Of a DNA stretch of 64,000 bases, positions 47,474 to 58,317 are shown in pieces. Made by a program: the position numbers and the translations under genes. The DNA comes from Ischnura elegans (lineage: Eukaryota > Arthropoda > Insecta > Odonata > Coenagrionidae), in assembly GCF_921293095.1 (NCBI RefSeq), contig NC_060254.1, positions 54,854,069-54,918,068 on the forward strand. The letters are read 5' to 3'. Position 1 is the first letter of the stretch. Each line of letters starts with the position of its first letter. Below the pieces are notes generated by a model. The model was not told the origin of the DNA. It saw only the letters and a list, made by a program, of their open reading frames with translations, and made no database searches.

Positions 47474-47904
47474 GGAACGAAAGAGGTTTGAACCAGCAAA
47501 TAATTTATCCGTAATTATAATGAATATTAGTGAAGAAAATGAATTAGGAGTAATAAAATAGAAATTGAAAGCTATGCCGTGGTGGAAGGGCTCAATAATA
47601 GCAATGAAGAGACTTTTGACTTCCACATTTTATTTAAGATATAAACACTGTTTCGGCTGTCAATCCACCATCAGCTACATTCAAGGGCGGATACAGGATT
47701 TTTTTCTGGGGGGGGGGGGGGGAACGAAAGAGGTTTGAACCAGCAAATAATTTATCCGTAATTATAATGAATATTAGTGAAGAAAATGAATTAGGAGTAA
47801 TAAAATAGAAATTGAAAGCTATGCCGTGGTGGAAGGGCTCAATAATAGCAATGAAGAGACTTTTGACTTCCACATTTTATTTAAGATATAAACACTGCTT
47901 CGGC
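47474..47904 (-). repeat. Direct 184-bp duplication carrying a fold-back tail module
   Basis: Units at 47474-47657 and 47721-47904 differ at one base. Between them are 63 bases with a hammerhead-like remainder and a GGGCGGATACAGGATT...poly-G piece of a hAT terminus. Each unit ends in a module (GTGGTGGAAGGGCTC, then AGCAATGAA, then TGACTTCCA) homologous to the tail of the 61.0-kb fold-back. The first is followed on the minus strand by CTGATGG, a hairpin and GCCGAAACAGTG, a degenerate hammerhead core. Confidence 0.85.
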
Positions 47905-48866
47905 AACTGTTTGTCTGACGGGCAAACGGTCTTCTCATATTTGGGATAAAAAAATATACATAAAATAGCATAAGGTAAAACAGAGCCTTCTCTCTAAGGA
48001 GTTCCTTATTTTTTCGCTCGAGTCTAATATATTTAATCTCCAAGAATGGCATCCTCTCAACCAAGTTTGTGGACTTGAATTTACATTTCTCCGATGGAAA
48101 AACTTTTCGGAAACAGCATCTTCTTTTCATTTCCTGAAATTGCAGGCGGACGAAGATGATTGGACCGAAGAGAAAGTCATCCGTCGTCATGGATATACAA
48201 ACTCGAGCGAAATCTCCTCAGGGCTGGAATTTCTTCGTAAAGAATAGAGAGGTCTGGCTTGACGAGTGAGGTACCTTTCGCTATGTGGGTGCTTACTGAA
48301 AAACCTCGTTAAGGACACTTTATTAAGGTGAAGGAGAGGTAACAAGACTGAGAACCGCTTTATAGAAAAGTTTGGCCGTAAATTTAAACTAAGCAAATGA
48401 ATAAAATTAGATTTTATAGATTTTGGGCGTTAATAGAACAAAAATTATGTTAAAAAAACTGGCTCTTTCCAAAAACATTAGAAAATGAACAAATTCTAGA
48501 AATATAATATTGTGGTGCTGTCGTTGACCTTTATTACTACAATTATAGTAAAATACAAAATGAAAAATAGAATAAAAAATTCCGCTCTTATTTTCTCTAT
48601 CAACTCTTTTTTATCAAATATATTCTTTTGATTTTCGTCAACGGCTGGTGAACCAACTCCCCCATCCCCTTACAGTGATAAAATTAATTGTTTTCCTAAA
48701 TTCAAAGGTTGAAATATCACAAAATACAGCATGAAACGTAAGGAAATGTGATTGTTTTAATGATTAAATTATATCTTACGATTGCACCTAAGCTATCTTT
48801 AAAGAGACCATGGATCCTACAACAACATATATAATCGTTTTAGGCTTGGCCTGGTAAAAACAAGAT
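47905..48866. other. Unassigned stretch
   Basis: A 123-codon minus-strand frame (47819-48190) partly overlaps the duplication and shows no family motif. Nothing else recognised. Confidence 0.4.
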
Positions 48867-49798
48867 ATACGAGGGGAACCCAAAAGTAACCGGATGGATG
48901 TCGCTGCGCGCGTCGCTCTTATATTTTGGGCTTCTCCCACTAGATGGGTGTTATTTCATAATTTCTTAGTCAGTATGCGAAACGGCGTGGCTTTAGACGG
49001 TTGCAGCGAGCCCCTGTGACAGCTTACATTCGAAGAGTTATTTGACCTCTTCGATTTTTGAAATGGATGATATGCGAGAACATCGTGCAGGGCTGAAATA
49101 TTAGTCCCTGCTTGGTAAAATTGAGTCGGATACGGTTAATATGTTGTCTACATAACATTCTTCAAAAATAACTCAGGTGCACGAGCGGTATTTGCAATTC
49201 AAAAACGTGGTAACATGTCGATCGAAGACATTCAACACTCGGACCGGCCTTCTTGGTTCAGAACTGATGAAATTCTGGAAAAAAACTCTTACGAGGATAA
49301 GAGGTGTACTATTGACGGACTCGCTGAACAATCTGGTCATTTGTGGAGCTGATTACAGCGAATTTCAGCTGAAGATTAGGAAATGAGACGAATCGCGGCG
49401 AAATTCATCCCCCGCTTGTTGCCTTCTGATCAAACGCGGCACGTGTTGCTGATTGCAGCGGCTCTAGTTTTTGGTAAAATATTGCGTGATACTGATTCCT
49501 TACCCACCCTACTCACCAGATCTTGCACCTTTTGAGTTCCTTTTGTTCAACCGGATGAAAATGGTGATGAAAGGGAAATGTTTTGGTTATATTACGGAAA
49601 TAAAAGAAAATCGAAGGCGGCGCTGCAAGGCATCGGAAACGACGAGTACCAAAGGTGTTTTGCGTAGTGGAAAAAACGTTTTAATCAATGTATCAGTGTA
49701 AATGGAGAGAAATATTAAGGTGACCAAAGTTTGTGAGACAAAAAAATTAAATTTTGAATTTTTTAAAAATTGTGCCCGGTTATTTTTGGGTCCGTCGT
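48867..49798 (+). pseudogene. Mariner transposon relic
   Basis: Ends carry GGAACCCAAAAGTAACCGG and its diverged inverse CCGGTTATTTTTGGGTCC, the terminal repeats of a mariner. Between them are transposase remnants in broken frames: MDDMREHRAGLKY, then LLGKIE, VHERYLQFKN, MRRIAAKFIPRLLPSDQT, then PYSPDLAPFEFLLFNRMKMVMKG containing the SPDLAP block with its last catalytic acid. Internal deletions and stops show inactivity. The central part between the second and third catalytic residues is largely missing. Confidence 0.88.
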
Positions 49799-50194
49799 CA
49801 TGCGTCACATCACTGATCGTATTTCGGCAGTCGGGGAGTATCTGCATTCTAATGAAGGATTCTCAAGACCCAGGTATTGTCACCCATATCGCAACAGAGT
49901 CCTCTAGTTTGCTCTTTCAACCCTAATCATCCATGCGATCGTGTCGTTTCCATCGATCGACATTGTTAACTGGACTTATTTACTCTTAGGAGACGATGCT
50001 TTCCTATGTCTTCGCCAATTCAAATGCACTCAGAGAAATTGTATCAAAATGGGTACAGTTTCCATATGGCCATCATCTTGCGACAATGATCATGTTGGTA
50101 TTCTTACGTATAAGTAAAACCATGGTGATGATGGCGAATTTCTTTATGAACTTGATCCCGCGTCCTCCCTCGTGTCCATGATAAGATTTTAACA

Positions 50195-50350
50195 CCAGTA
50201 GTACCTAATTTCCACATTGTAATACACAATTCCACTACCAACAATGGTGTCGACACTTTATCGTCACCTTGATAATGAACTAATAGTGCGGAAACCATAG
50301 TGGAGTCGTGTACTAAAATGCAGAAATTACTATTGGTGTTTCATATTTTA
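50195..50350. mobile_element. Fold-back element G, diverged
   Basis: The arm AATTTCCACATTG...TACACAATTCCACTA is the diverged reverse complement of TAGTGGAGTCGTGTA...GCAGAAATT downstream. The right arm reads CCTTGATAATGA, a hairpin, then GGAAACCATAG, like element A. Target duplication not found. An old copy. Confidence 0.5.
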
Positions 50351-50387
50351 CCATGGCTGCAACAGCATGACTTTTCACTCTCTTTCT

Positions 50388-50525
50388 TCGGCTGATGATG
50401 TGATGAATATTCTGTTTTCAGCATAATGGACACTTAAAACGTTTTATATGGCCTAAGCTATCCATAGCAATGAGAAGATAGTTAGATTAGGCCACAATTT
50501 CTGTTAAAAAGCGAATTACCGTATT
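50388..50525 (+). repeat. Dispersed repeat, copy 1 (partner 52530-52670)
   Basis: Shares GATGTGA.AA..TTCT.TTTTYAGC and a TAATGAGAAGAT.GTTAGAT-type block with the later copy at about 75 percent identity. Class unknown. Confidence 0.6.
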
Positions 50526-51268
50526 TTATCATCTATTTAGGCAACTAGTTTTCCTTTCCAGTTGTATCAACAACGGGTTAAGCGCCATAAATGAGGAAGC
50601 ACGAATCACACAAGTATCTTCGTGTGTAATGGTATCCTTTCTGTATGGATTTCTGCCTCTAAACGTTATTTTCTATTCAGACTCCCTTCTTTCATGAACT
50701 CCTATTCAAAATGTGCTCGCAAGTTTCATGCTCTTTTTCATCCCTCATCTATCTTACACCGTCTCCATCGTAAATTTCCCCCACTCCTCACTCCACCCTA
50801 TGGACGCTACCATTCTTTGTTATTGTTTGATAATACTGCTGATTATTGTTTTTTCTCATGATTATCTAAATTTTATATACAATTTGTTAATTGTTTTCTC
50901 TAAAAATAGGTGTCCTTTGTAATTTACCTTGTGTTGTTTACGGACCGCATTAAATACATAAACACGATAAATAAAATAAATCCATACGCAGGAAAAATTA
51001 TGGCGAGGAAATCAGCAAGCTCCGGTCGAACAATTTCTTTTAAAACAGAGCAATTTCAAAAAAGAAAAGTTTCTTTTTTGTATTTTCTTGCCGGTTTCAG
51101 TGCCTAGTGGTGGTATCACCCACCATAGCCGCAATAATCGCTGTTTATCTCAAGTGCATGGTGCGCAAGCAAACTGATGAGGTTGATTACCGCCTAATGT
51201 AAAAGAGAGGTATTTTTCACTTGGTAATCAGTGAATTATGGTTTCATTGCATCAATGCAAATGCTATC

Positions 51269-51758
51269 ATTTCCGAATAACTTCAACAGATTCAGGCGTT
51301 ATTTGGTAAAATTTCGACGTATTTAAATAATAAATGGTAGCACTTTTCCTCAATATTTTAATGCCTACGCCGCGTTTCGGCTCACAGAGCCATCATCCGG
51401 TACAAGTAACTGTATTACATTTGAACATCACCTTTATACCTCTGAGAAAGGGGTGGGGGAAGATTTCGCATGTTTGAGGTAGGGGTGGGAAACAGGCGCA
51501 CGGAGTGGAGGCAGTGATCTTGTGATAGTTGTATCTTTTCTCACTGTCTCCCCTCTGTACGCCTGTTTCCCACCCCTTCTTCAAGCATGTGAAATCCTCC
51601 CCCAACCCTCTCTCAAAAGTGTAAAGTTGGTGTTTTTATGTGAGACAGTGTCTTGTACCAGATGGATTTGTGAACCGAAACGCCTCGTAAGCATCAAAAT
51701 ATTGTGGAAAAGTGCTACCATCTTTTATTTAAAAATGTAAAATTCCATTTCCGTATAA
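51269..51758. mobile_element. Fold-back element B with hammerhead-like motifs
   Basis: Flanked by ATTTCCGAATAA and ATTTCCGTATAA, an 11 of 12 match. The left repeat is followed by a 40-base tail including CAGGCGTTATTTGGTAAAA, homologous to the tail of element D. The palindrome spans about 51321-51733, with arms near 80 percent identical. Minus-strand motif in the left arm: CCGGATGATGGCTC, TGT, GAGCCGAAACGCGG, CGTAGG, giving a five-pair stem II, a GAAA box and a small stem III. Box 1 is altered. Confidence 0.75.
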
Positions 51759-51769
51759 TCTGCACCACA

Positions 51770-52075
51770 TGCTACCCCGCAAGCTACCTAAAAAGGCGTG
51801 TAGCTGGGGCTGTTATGACATCAGCCGTTTACATAGTATAAAAAGCAAATACTCAAACGAAATTATGACTAGCATTTATTGAAGTCCTCAAATGTTAGGG
51901 GGGAAAACGAACACCCATACCTTTCCGTTCGGCTAAATATGCCTCTTAATTTATCGCTTCTGTCGGACCTGGAAATATAGTGGGGCTCTGAAAATATAGT
52001 GGGGATATGATGTTCTCTATATCGGTCTTAAAGATATCTTTTCTCAATTTCTCAAGCAATCTAAGCCTAGCGCAC
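51770..52075 (-). pseudogene. Non-LTR retrotransposon 3' end (family N), copy 3
   Basis: Shares GCAAGC.ACCTAAAA.GGCGTGT, CAGCCGTTTACA and TCTGTCGGACCTGGAAATA with the 46.1-kb copy. It has a small internal duplication of AAAATATAGTGGGG-type sequence. 5'-truncated, minus sense. Confidence 0.75.
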
Positions 52076-54404
52076 AAAGTAAAGCGTTTGAATTGACGCT
52101 TAAGATTTGAAAATATAAAAGAATAATACTCGTTATCTTGTTAAGTTATCATTTTGCTAAATGTAATGCCCTGTAAATAAAGTGTCCGTCATACACGGAG
52201 GCAAGCAGTACAGGAGAAAATACGGTTATATTTAAAATTGAAAAATTCCCATAAAGTGACGAAACCGTAAGCCTTCCACATTCGTATGGATTTGGAGCAC
52301 ATTCGCGTTTTGAGACGACTTTCGTGATAGTATGTAGATGAATATTTCGATACGTAGTGCACAATTCAAAGCGGTCTTTGATGAAGCGTGTATCGCCCCT
52401 TTTAGCCGAGAGCGAGTATCCAAATCCGCCCGGACTTCGAGAGGAGAAGGCCGCCGGGCCCGGCGAAATGGCCGCCCAGCTAAGAGACTACGCAACCTGC
52501 AAAAAGTTTAATTTTTAATCTCGTGTTCCTGCTGGTGATGTGAAAAGTGTTCTATTTTTAGCCAAATGGACGCTTCATACGGTGTTTAAATTGCCTAATC
52601 TATAGCCATATTAATGAGAAGATCGTTAGATAAGCCCACAATATCTCATTGTATGCTAATTACCTCGCGAAATTTGAAAATTTAATTTAATTAATAATGA
52701 AGTTGGTGGTTTCTGGCGATACTTTGTGGTATTTGCTGAATCTTTTGGATAAAAAAAATTAAACCTTGTTGATTAATAATGGACAACCCCCGGCAGACAA
52801 GCATCCCTCTCCGTGGGAAACAAACAGCCCAACCTTTTTTATTTTCTGCGATATTATTTTTTCTGCGCGTATTTTTTAGTGAAAAAAGTCATAAGTATTT
52901 TTCTTCATTCGAATAAAGTACATCCACAATTTGCGCCAAGCATTCTTAGTGGTGCAAATATGAGGACCCGCTCGACCGAATGTTTTTGGTGAGGAATTTT
53001 TCATCTGAAACTTATTATGTTGAAATTTTCAGGGTCTACAGGATAGACCTTTGACAAAATTTGTACATTTCACAAATATAAAAAATTACCTCACAATCAT
53101 TAACTGTCATCAATCATAAGATTTGTTTGACCGCTCAATTTTCCTTTCAATCAAAAATTTTGCGCCTCAATATTTCTTCCCTTTCTCATCCTTCATTGCC
53201 TTTATCGTATATATTATAAAGAAATGCATCTGAGAGAATTTCGAGGTACAATTTTTTTAAATTTGAGATACAGAAAAAAATTTGCGTAGAGTTTATTCTA
53301 CACACACTAAAATTTTCAGTATGGCAACACAAGTTTTCATCGAGTTATAGGTCACCAAAGACTGGTCAGACCTGACGCATGTGTCATCTATGGAGGATGG
53401 AATCGAATAGTCTGCATTTCTGACGTATTTCTTGTTTAAAATTTACCCTATTCTGCTTTTCATGATACATTTATAGGTTATTATATGACTCCTCATTTTA
53501 AGACTGTATTTCAAATATGGAAACATATGATCAGGGAACATATTAGTTGCATATTTTCATGTATTAGATACATTTATATATTAAAAGGTATATTCTTTGT
53601 ACCCTGACAAGTTTAAGCGTGATTTTCAGACACATTTCTTGTTTAAAATTTACCCTTTTTTCTCGAATATTTAGGGTTAGATAGATTAGAGGCTTGTAAA
53701 GATTTATCTTGATATTCAAGTACTAAAATTTCACTCCAAAGAAAATCATGAGGCAAAAGTTTCATGTGCAGTTAAACGCTGAAAAAGTGTACTCCTCAAA
53801 TGTTGAAAATTTGTTGGTTACATCTAAACTTTTATCTAAGCAATACGAAAAAGAAAAAATACTACCGGTCGCGTGATGGCGAGTCCTCCTTTAGTGTTAA
53901 GAAATACATCCCCTATACTCGCAGATTTTCGGTGGATTTTGTTATATATGTTTTCTGTACGTTATGCAATCCAACTGGACAGTGTGCGCCGCGATTCGGA
54001 GGCTAAAAGGTGAGATTTTCATTGAAAGAAGCGTCCTCATGTAATGAATTTCAGTTTGCTACTGCGGTAGCAATTAATGCTGCTTCTTTCGTGGGTGTCT
54101 AAAAATCCCCATTCATGTGTTGTTCACGCATTCATTCACGCGAAGTCGGCAGGTGAAGTCAAATATCTAATATTTACGGTGGCTGCAAACCTATCGTGGC
54201 GAATACACGTTAGGAATCTTTGCGGGTGGACTCTGAAAGAGCTAGAACTCACCAAGCCCTCCTTTCTCTGCATCTCCTCGTACTTCAAGGATATGAATCA
54301 GGGGGCCTTTGATCAGACAGTGCCACCACATTCCTTCATGGTTCTAGCAATCATTATGATAGCATGAGATGAAAACTATTAACCATAATCATCAAATGTT
54401 TGTT
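52076..54404. other. Unassigned stretch with repeat copy 2
   Basis: Contains the second copy (52530-52670) of the 50.39-kb repeat. A short GC-rich patch lies near 52420-52490, and a word TTTCTTGTTTAAAATTTACC is repeated near 53430 and 53635. No gene recognised. Confidence 0.45.
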
Positions 54405-54960
54405 TGACCTGTGACAAATCCCAAACACAAAAGCTTTCATTCCACAACCTATATCTCCTCCTTTTCCGGCCCTCCTACTTGGTATTCTCCCAATCACATT
54501 TTTGTCCTCACTTCATATGTCATTTTCAGTCTTCTTCCTCCTCTTCTCTCCTTCCATTGTTCCCCTGAGTCCTGTATTCAAAATAACCTTCCCTCTCAAA
54601 ATATTCCCGACCCAATTTCTCACTCTCTTTTGTATGGCTTTCAATAATATTCTTTCCTCCTTAACTCTTTTTATCACCTCCTCATTCCTCACTTCAACTA
54701 CCCATTTCACTCTCATTATCCTCCTCCATACCCACGTCTAAGAAGTGTCTCATACTATCTATGCCTCTACCAAGCATCCACATTTCGCATACATGCAACA
54801 TTGCATTCCAGAAATAAATTTTCACCAATCTCGTCCTCACTTATATGGATACACTACTCTATAACGACTTTCTCTTCTTATTAAATGTTTCCTTTCCCGC
54901 AGCTGTGCTTGACTTGATCTCTCCCTCACTACTTTAGTCTTCAATAGATAGAATTCAGAG
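54405..54960 (-). pseudogene. RTE-like non-LTR C-terminal fragment, second subfamily
   Basis: Minus-strand frames give RTRLVKIYFWNAMLHVCEMW (compare VKxYVWSVxLYGCETW), then MRVKWVVEVRNEEVIKRVKE, then RVRNWVGNILRG. Frame damage throughout. It lacks the RRRxxLVGHILRHD spelling of the 63.2-kb copy, so it is a different subfamily. Confidence 0.75.
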
Positions 54961-55526
54961 TATAATTTTTGAATATCTATACCTTCTAACCTGCTCTTTT
55001 CTTCATACATTGATCATAAAATTCACGATTATTTTCTTTCCTCATAATTAAATTCCTCGTACTTTAAACGGCATTTTCCCCAATATTTCAACATTTCGCT
55101 ATTTTTTTAAACCTTTATCAGTGGTTTTTACAATGTTTATTGATGGTTTATTTAGTTATATGCCATTAAAAATGCAAAAAGCCCTGATAAAGGTGTAGTA
55201 ATATACCTTAAATAACGTTAAAATTTTTAAATATATCAAGACCTACACTCTAAGACACTGATTAAACATTAAAAATTCTGCAATAATTCAATATCACGAC
55301 TTTCCTTTTCAAAACGTTTCAAATTGGAATTCAAAAATATTTTATACAATAGTCTGATAAACGAATACAGGACAATAAAGGACAATACTCTGATAAACGA
55401 ATATTTTAAACCATCCTTTTCCCTTATTCTGGCGTACGTATCAAAATTCATCTCTTCTTCCGTTAGGTAACTCGGTTACAGTACTGAGATAAATACATAA
55501 GAAATTACACCTGATAATGATTCTAT
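54961..55526. other. Unassigned AT-rich stretch
   Basis: No gene or element recognised. Confidence 0.4.
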
Positions 55527-55805
55527 GCTGAGTTTACGCTGAGTAACATTTTATATAAAAGGCTACACATACCACGTGCTACGAAAAAGTTACAAAACTG
55601 TGTAACATGTTACATATAATATTTTGTTATAAAACAAAACTTCGTGCTATACAACAAGCTATTGGTTTCTCGAACGAAGCAGGAAACCAAAGACTTGTTG
55701 TATAACACGTAGAATGTTACATGTAACACATTACATGGATTTGTAACTTTTCGTAAAATATGTTACATATGACTTGTTTATATAATTACTCAGTGTAAAC
55801 ACAGC
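55527..55805. mobile_element. MITE with long imperfect inverted repeats
   Basis: Ends GCTGAGTTTACGCTGAGTAA and, inverted, GCTGTGTTTACACTGAGTAA. Arms of roughly 110 bases include CGAAAAGTTACAAA and GTAACATGTTAC words, and a short centre includes TTGGTTTC. Superfamily unknown; no clear target duplication. Confidence 0.75.
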
Positions 55806-56254
55806 TTTACTCTTCGAAACCCGGGTCGCTTTATGTGAAAAAGTAGTGGTATAAGTCAAAGGTAACTATCCACGAAGCCTTAAAAGATCACCAATCCAGT
55901 GGGAGTGATACATCCTCTTAAAGTTCACATCTGACTACTCTTCAGATTTTTTCCTGGAGTAATGTGTCGTCATATCCGTCGGCCTCATTCCTCGAATAAA
56001 CCCCCATGGCCCTGAACTCTCAGTGAACGGAAGTCATCTCGCTGGGAGTGGAATGATTTTAACGTGGGGGAGCGGGAGGGAGGGGTCAGAAGAACAGGCC
56101 ATGCGAGTAGGTATGGGGGTTGTTGCTCGCTCTAGGGTTCCTGGAAATCCTGGAGTGCGGAATTCATTTTTAAATTTAATGTAAAGTTAATTTTCCTTGA
56201 ATTTCACTGAGACTGGAAGCCTTCGAGATGTGGCTAGGGAGAAGAATCTATCTT
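55806..56254. other. Unassigned stretch
   Basis: Contains GAACAGGCCATG.GAGTA near 56090, a word also found near 60148. No element boundaries seen. Confidence 0.35.
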
Positions 56255-57049
56255 TTATGTATGTAAAGGAGGATGTCTGTTTTTTGTGTCCGCTACGCAT
56301 TTCCATACGGCTGCACGGATTGCTACCAAAGTTAGTACATAGGGGAAATTCATACTCCCAAACCCCGTATTGCTACTTTCGGTTGCGTCGCGACGTGTCG
56401 TTTGCGTCAATTTCTCAATACCAATTGTTACGTCACGTCATACAACTTCTGTGGTAGGCAAACCTCTTGACACAAAGCTCATAGGAAAAACATAACTCAA
56501 AGGAATCTTTACTGAACTATTAATCCTGTTGGTACTTATCTTTTCGATGGGGTATGCGTCACACGACGTTTTTGGTTCTGGCACATACGGACACAGAAAA
56601 GGAGTTTAAGCTGATCCCGTGCGCGGTATACGGAAATCATTTTTTCCATTGTTCGCTGTTACATATGAGCGGGTGAGAAGCCAAACGGTACAAGTGTTTT
56701 CTTTTTTCTACACTGAGTTAAGTATAGAAATTAGGTATAGAAAACAAATGAGAGCAACTAGATGTTTAGTAGTGCATTTGATTTTCCACTAGATGTCAGC
56801 ACAGAACAGAGACTCACTCGTATCAATTGGTAACCGAATTTTTTTGTATTTACCATAACAATTAACTTTCCATAAGTCTGTTGAGAAAAAATCACTTGTA
56901 CCCCTTGGCTTCTCAACCCCTCATTAGTGTACCGCCAACATACCGGTGTTGTTCTTTTACCTAAAAATCCTGCCACGTGACCACGAATTCCAAGTTTCCC
57001 CATTTCTGTGGGCGCTATCCTTCCCTTGCAACGCCGGGGGGCCTGCTAG
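56255..57049 (+). mobile_element. Helitron-type element, copy 4, both ends
   Basis: The 5' region TCCGCTACGCATTTCCATAC is followed by GGCTGCACGGATTG. The 3' region CTATCCTTCCCTTGCAACGC, then CGGGGGGCCTGCTAG, is followed by T. The hairpin is slightly eroded. The interior differs from the 16.5-kb copy. No Rep/helicase frame. A fold-back element begins only a few bases after the CTAG end. Confidence 0.75.
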
Positions 57050-57054
57050 TGTGG

Positions 57055-57380
57055 AATAAAAACAGAAGAACTAAGCTTAAGGAATTTTTCCATATTGAAA
57101 GAAAAACATGAAATTTTCCACGATTATAAACTTTCACTCCCGACTTAGGTTTCGGTGTTACAACATCATCATCTTCAAGGTACAACATAGTTTGTGCAAC
57201 TCTATTGCAACTACTATTACAACACAACAATCATTTTAAAGGCACAAAAAAGTTTATCATATACTTCTACAAACTATTTTGTACCTTGAAGATGATCTAA
57301 TAACATCGAAACCTAGGTCGGGAGTACAAGTTTATAATCGTGAAAAATTACATGTGTTTCTTTCAATAAGAATGTAGAAG
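57055..57380. mobile_element. Fold-back element C with hammerhead-like motifs
   Basis: Possible target duplication AATAAAAACAGAAG and AATAAGAATGTAGAAG. The tail begins AAGCTTAAGG, as in element A, then the palindrome (arms about 57094-57195 and 57269-57367). Right arm, plus strand: TTGTACC, TTGAAGA, T, GAT...ATC, GAAA, CCTAGGTC, GGGAGTACAA. This fits stem I, box 1 with one change (C to T), stem II, box 2, a small stem III and stem I again. Arms are about 80-85 percent identical. Confidence 0.75.
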
Positions 57381-57912
57381 GCGAAGTTAACAGAGAAGAG
57401 GAAAACCCACGAAGTGCAGGACATGGTGGGCGAGGAATGTAGGTGTTAATGTGGAAAGAGTATGTTTCTTGACCGTTAAGTTAATATGGTTGTTTTTTTT
57501 ATTTCACTTGAGGATAGGTCAATAAAAAGTATATGGGTCCTCTCTGACATTTCGACTGTAATATTGTCATACTGTGGGCTATTATACAGCAGGCAAAATT
57601 AGCAAGTCAAATAAATAGATAACAACTCTATTGTCAAAAACTATTAGTTACTACAGGACGCATTGCTCGCGAATAAGTTCACGGTAAGGTAGTGGTCTTG
57701 TGATTCTCATTATCTGTATATATGTTTACCGTTGGAAACACCCGAGATTATGAAGTCAAGGCAAATACCAAATGTTTGCCCCTTCTGCCCTACATAATTC
57801 TGCAGTGAATAAGAATTCGTACGAAAAGCGTCGCTGGCTCCTTAGAACGAGATCTTTCTTTTAAATAATTTCTAGACAATGCAGGTTCACTTTTCGTATG
57901 AATAGCAATAAA
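57381..57912. other. Unassigned stretch
   Basis: No gene or element recognised between fold-backs C and D. Confidence 0.35.
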
Positions 57913-58010
57913 TAACTTCAGTGGAATTAATTGTTTGAGGCGTAACTTGGTGAAAGCGATTCATAATTAAATTAAGAAAGAAGAACTTTGTACTTTCACA
58001 TTAATATTTA

Positions 58011-58053
58011 TTCACGACCATGGTTTCAACGTTAGACGTCATCCTCAGGTGAA
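58011..58053 (-). ncRNA. Candidate type I hammerhead ribozyme, element D left arm
   Basis: Order on the minus strand: TTCAC (stem I), CTGAGGA (box 1), T, GACG-TCTAA-CGTT (stem II and loop), GAAA (box 2), then CCATGG within the self-complementary ACCATGGT (stem III), C at the expected cleavage position, GTGAA (stem I). All core bases of CUGANGA and GAAA are present. The odd points are an extra T before stem II and a two-base loop on stem III. The palindromic stem III could instead pair between two molecules. Confidence 0.6.
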
Positions 58054-58218
58054 CTCTACAGAGGTCCATCACATCCTTTTATACCAGGCAAGGAGGGGTA
58101 GGGAGGAAGGTAATTAGGTTGAACGGATTGGTTAACAGAGAACATCCGTTCAACCTAATTACCTTCCTCCCTACCCCTCCTTGCCTGGTATAAAAGGATG
58201 TGATGGACCTCTGTAGAG

Positions 58219-58261
58219 TTCACCTGAGGATGACGTCTAACGTTGAAAACATGGTCGTGAA
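58219..58261 (+). ncRNA. Candidate type I hammerhead ribozyme, element D right arm
   Basis: Same motif as the left arm on the opposite strand, with one change: stem III reads AACATGGT instead of ACCATGGT, which weakens it. Stem I, both core boxes, stem II and the cleavage-site C are intact. Confidence 0.55.
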
Positions 58262-58317
58262 TAAATATTAATGTGAAAGTACAAAGTTCTTCTTTCTTAA
58301 TTTAACTTCAGTGGAAT

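Larger units (their letters stand above)
57913..58317. mobile_element. Fold-back element D, youngest copy
   Basis: Exact 15-bp direct repeat TAACTTCAGTGGAAT at 57913-57927 and 58303-58317. A 40-base tail contains GAGGCGTAACTTGGTGAAAG. Two 161-base arms (57968-58128 and 58144-58304) differ at about one base, around a 15-base loop. The right arm reaches two bases into the right duplication. Each arm carries a complete hammerhead-like motif on its own strand. The near-perfect arms suggest recent formation or arm-to-arm conversion. No protein is encoded. Confidence 0.92.

Noticed and set aside
47819-48190. 123-codon minus-strand frame
   Set aside because: Starts in unique sequence and ends in the 184-bp duplication; no conserved motif, no splice or expression evidence.
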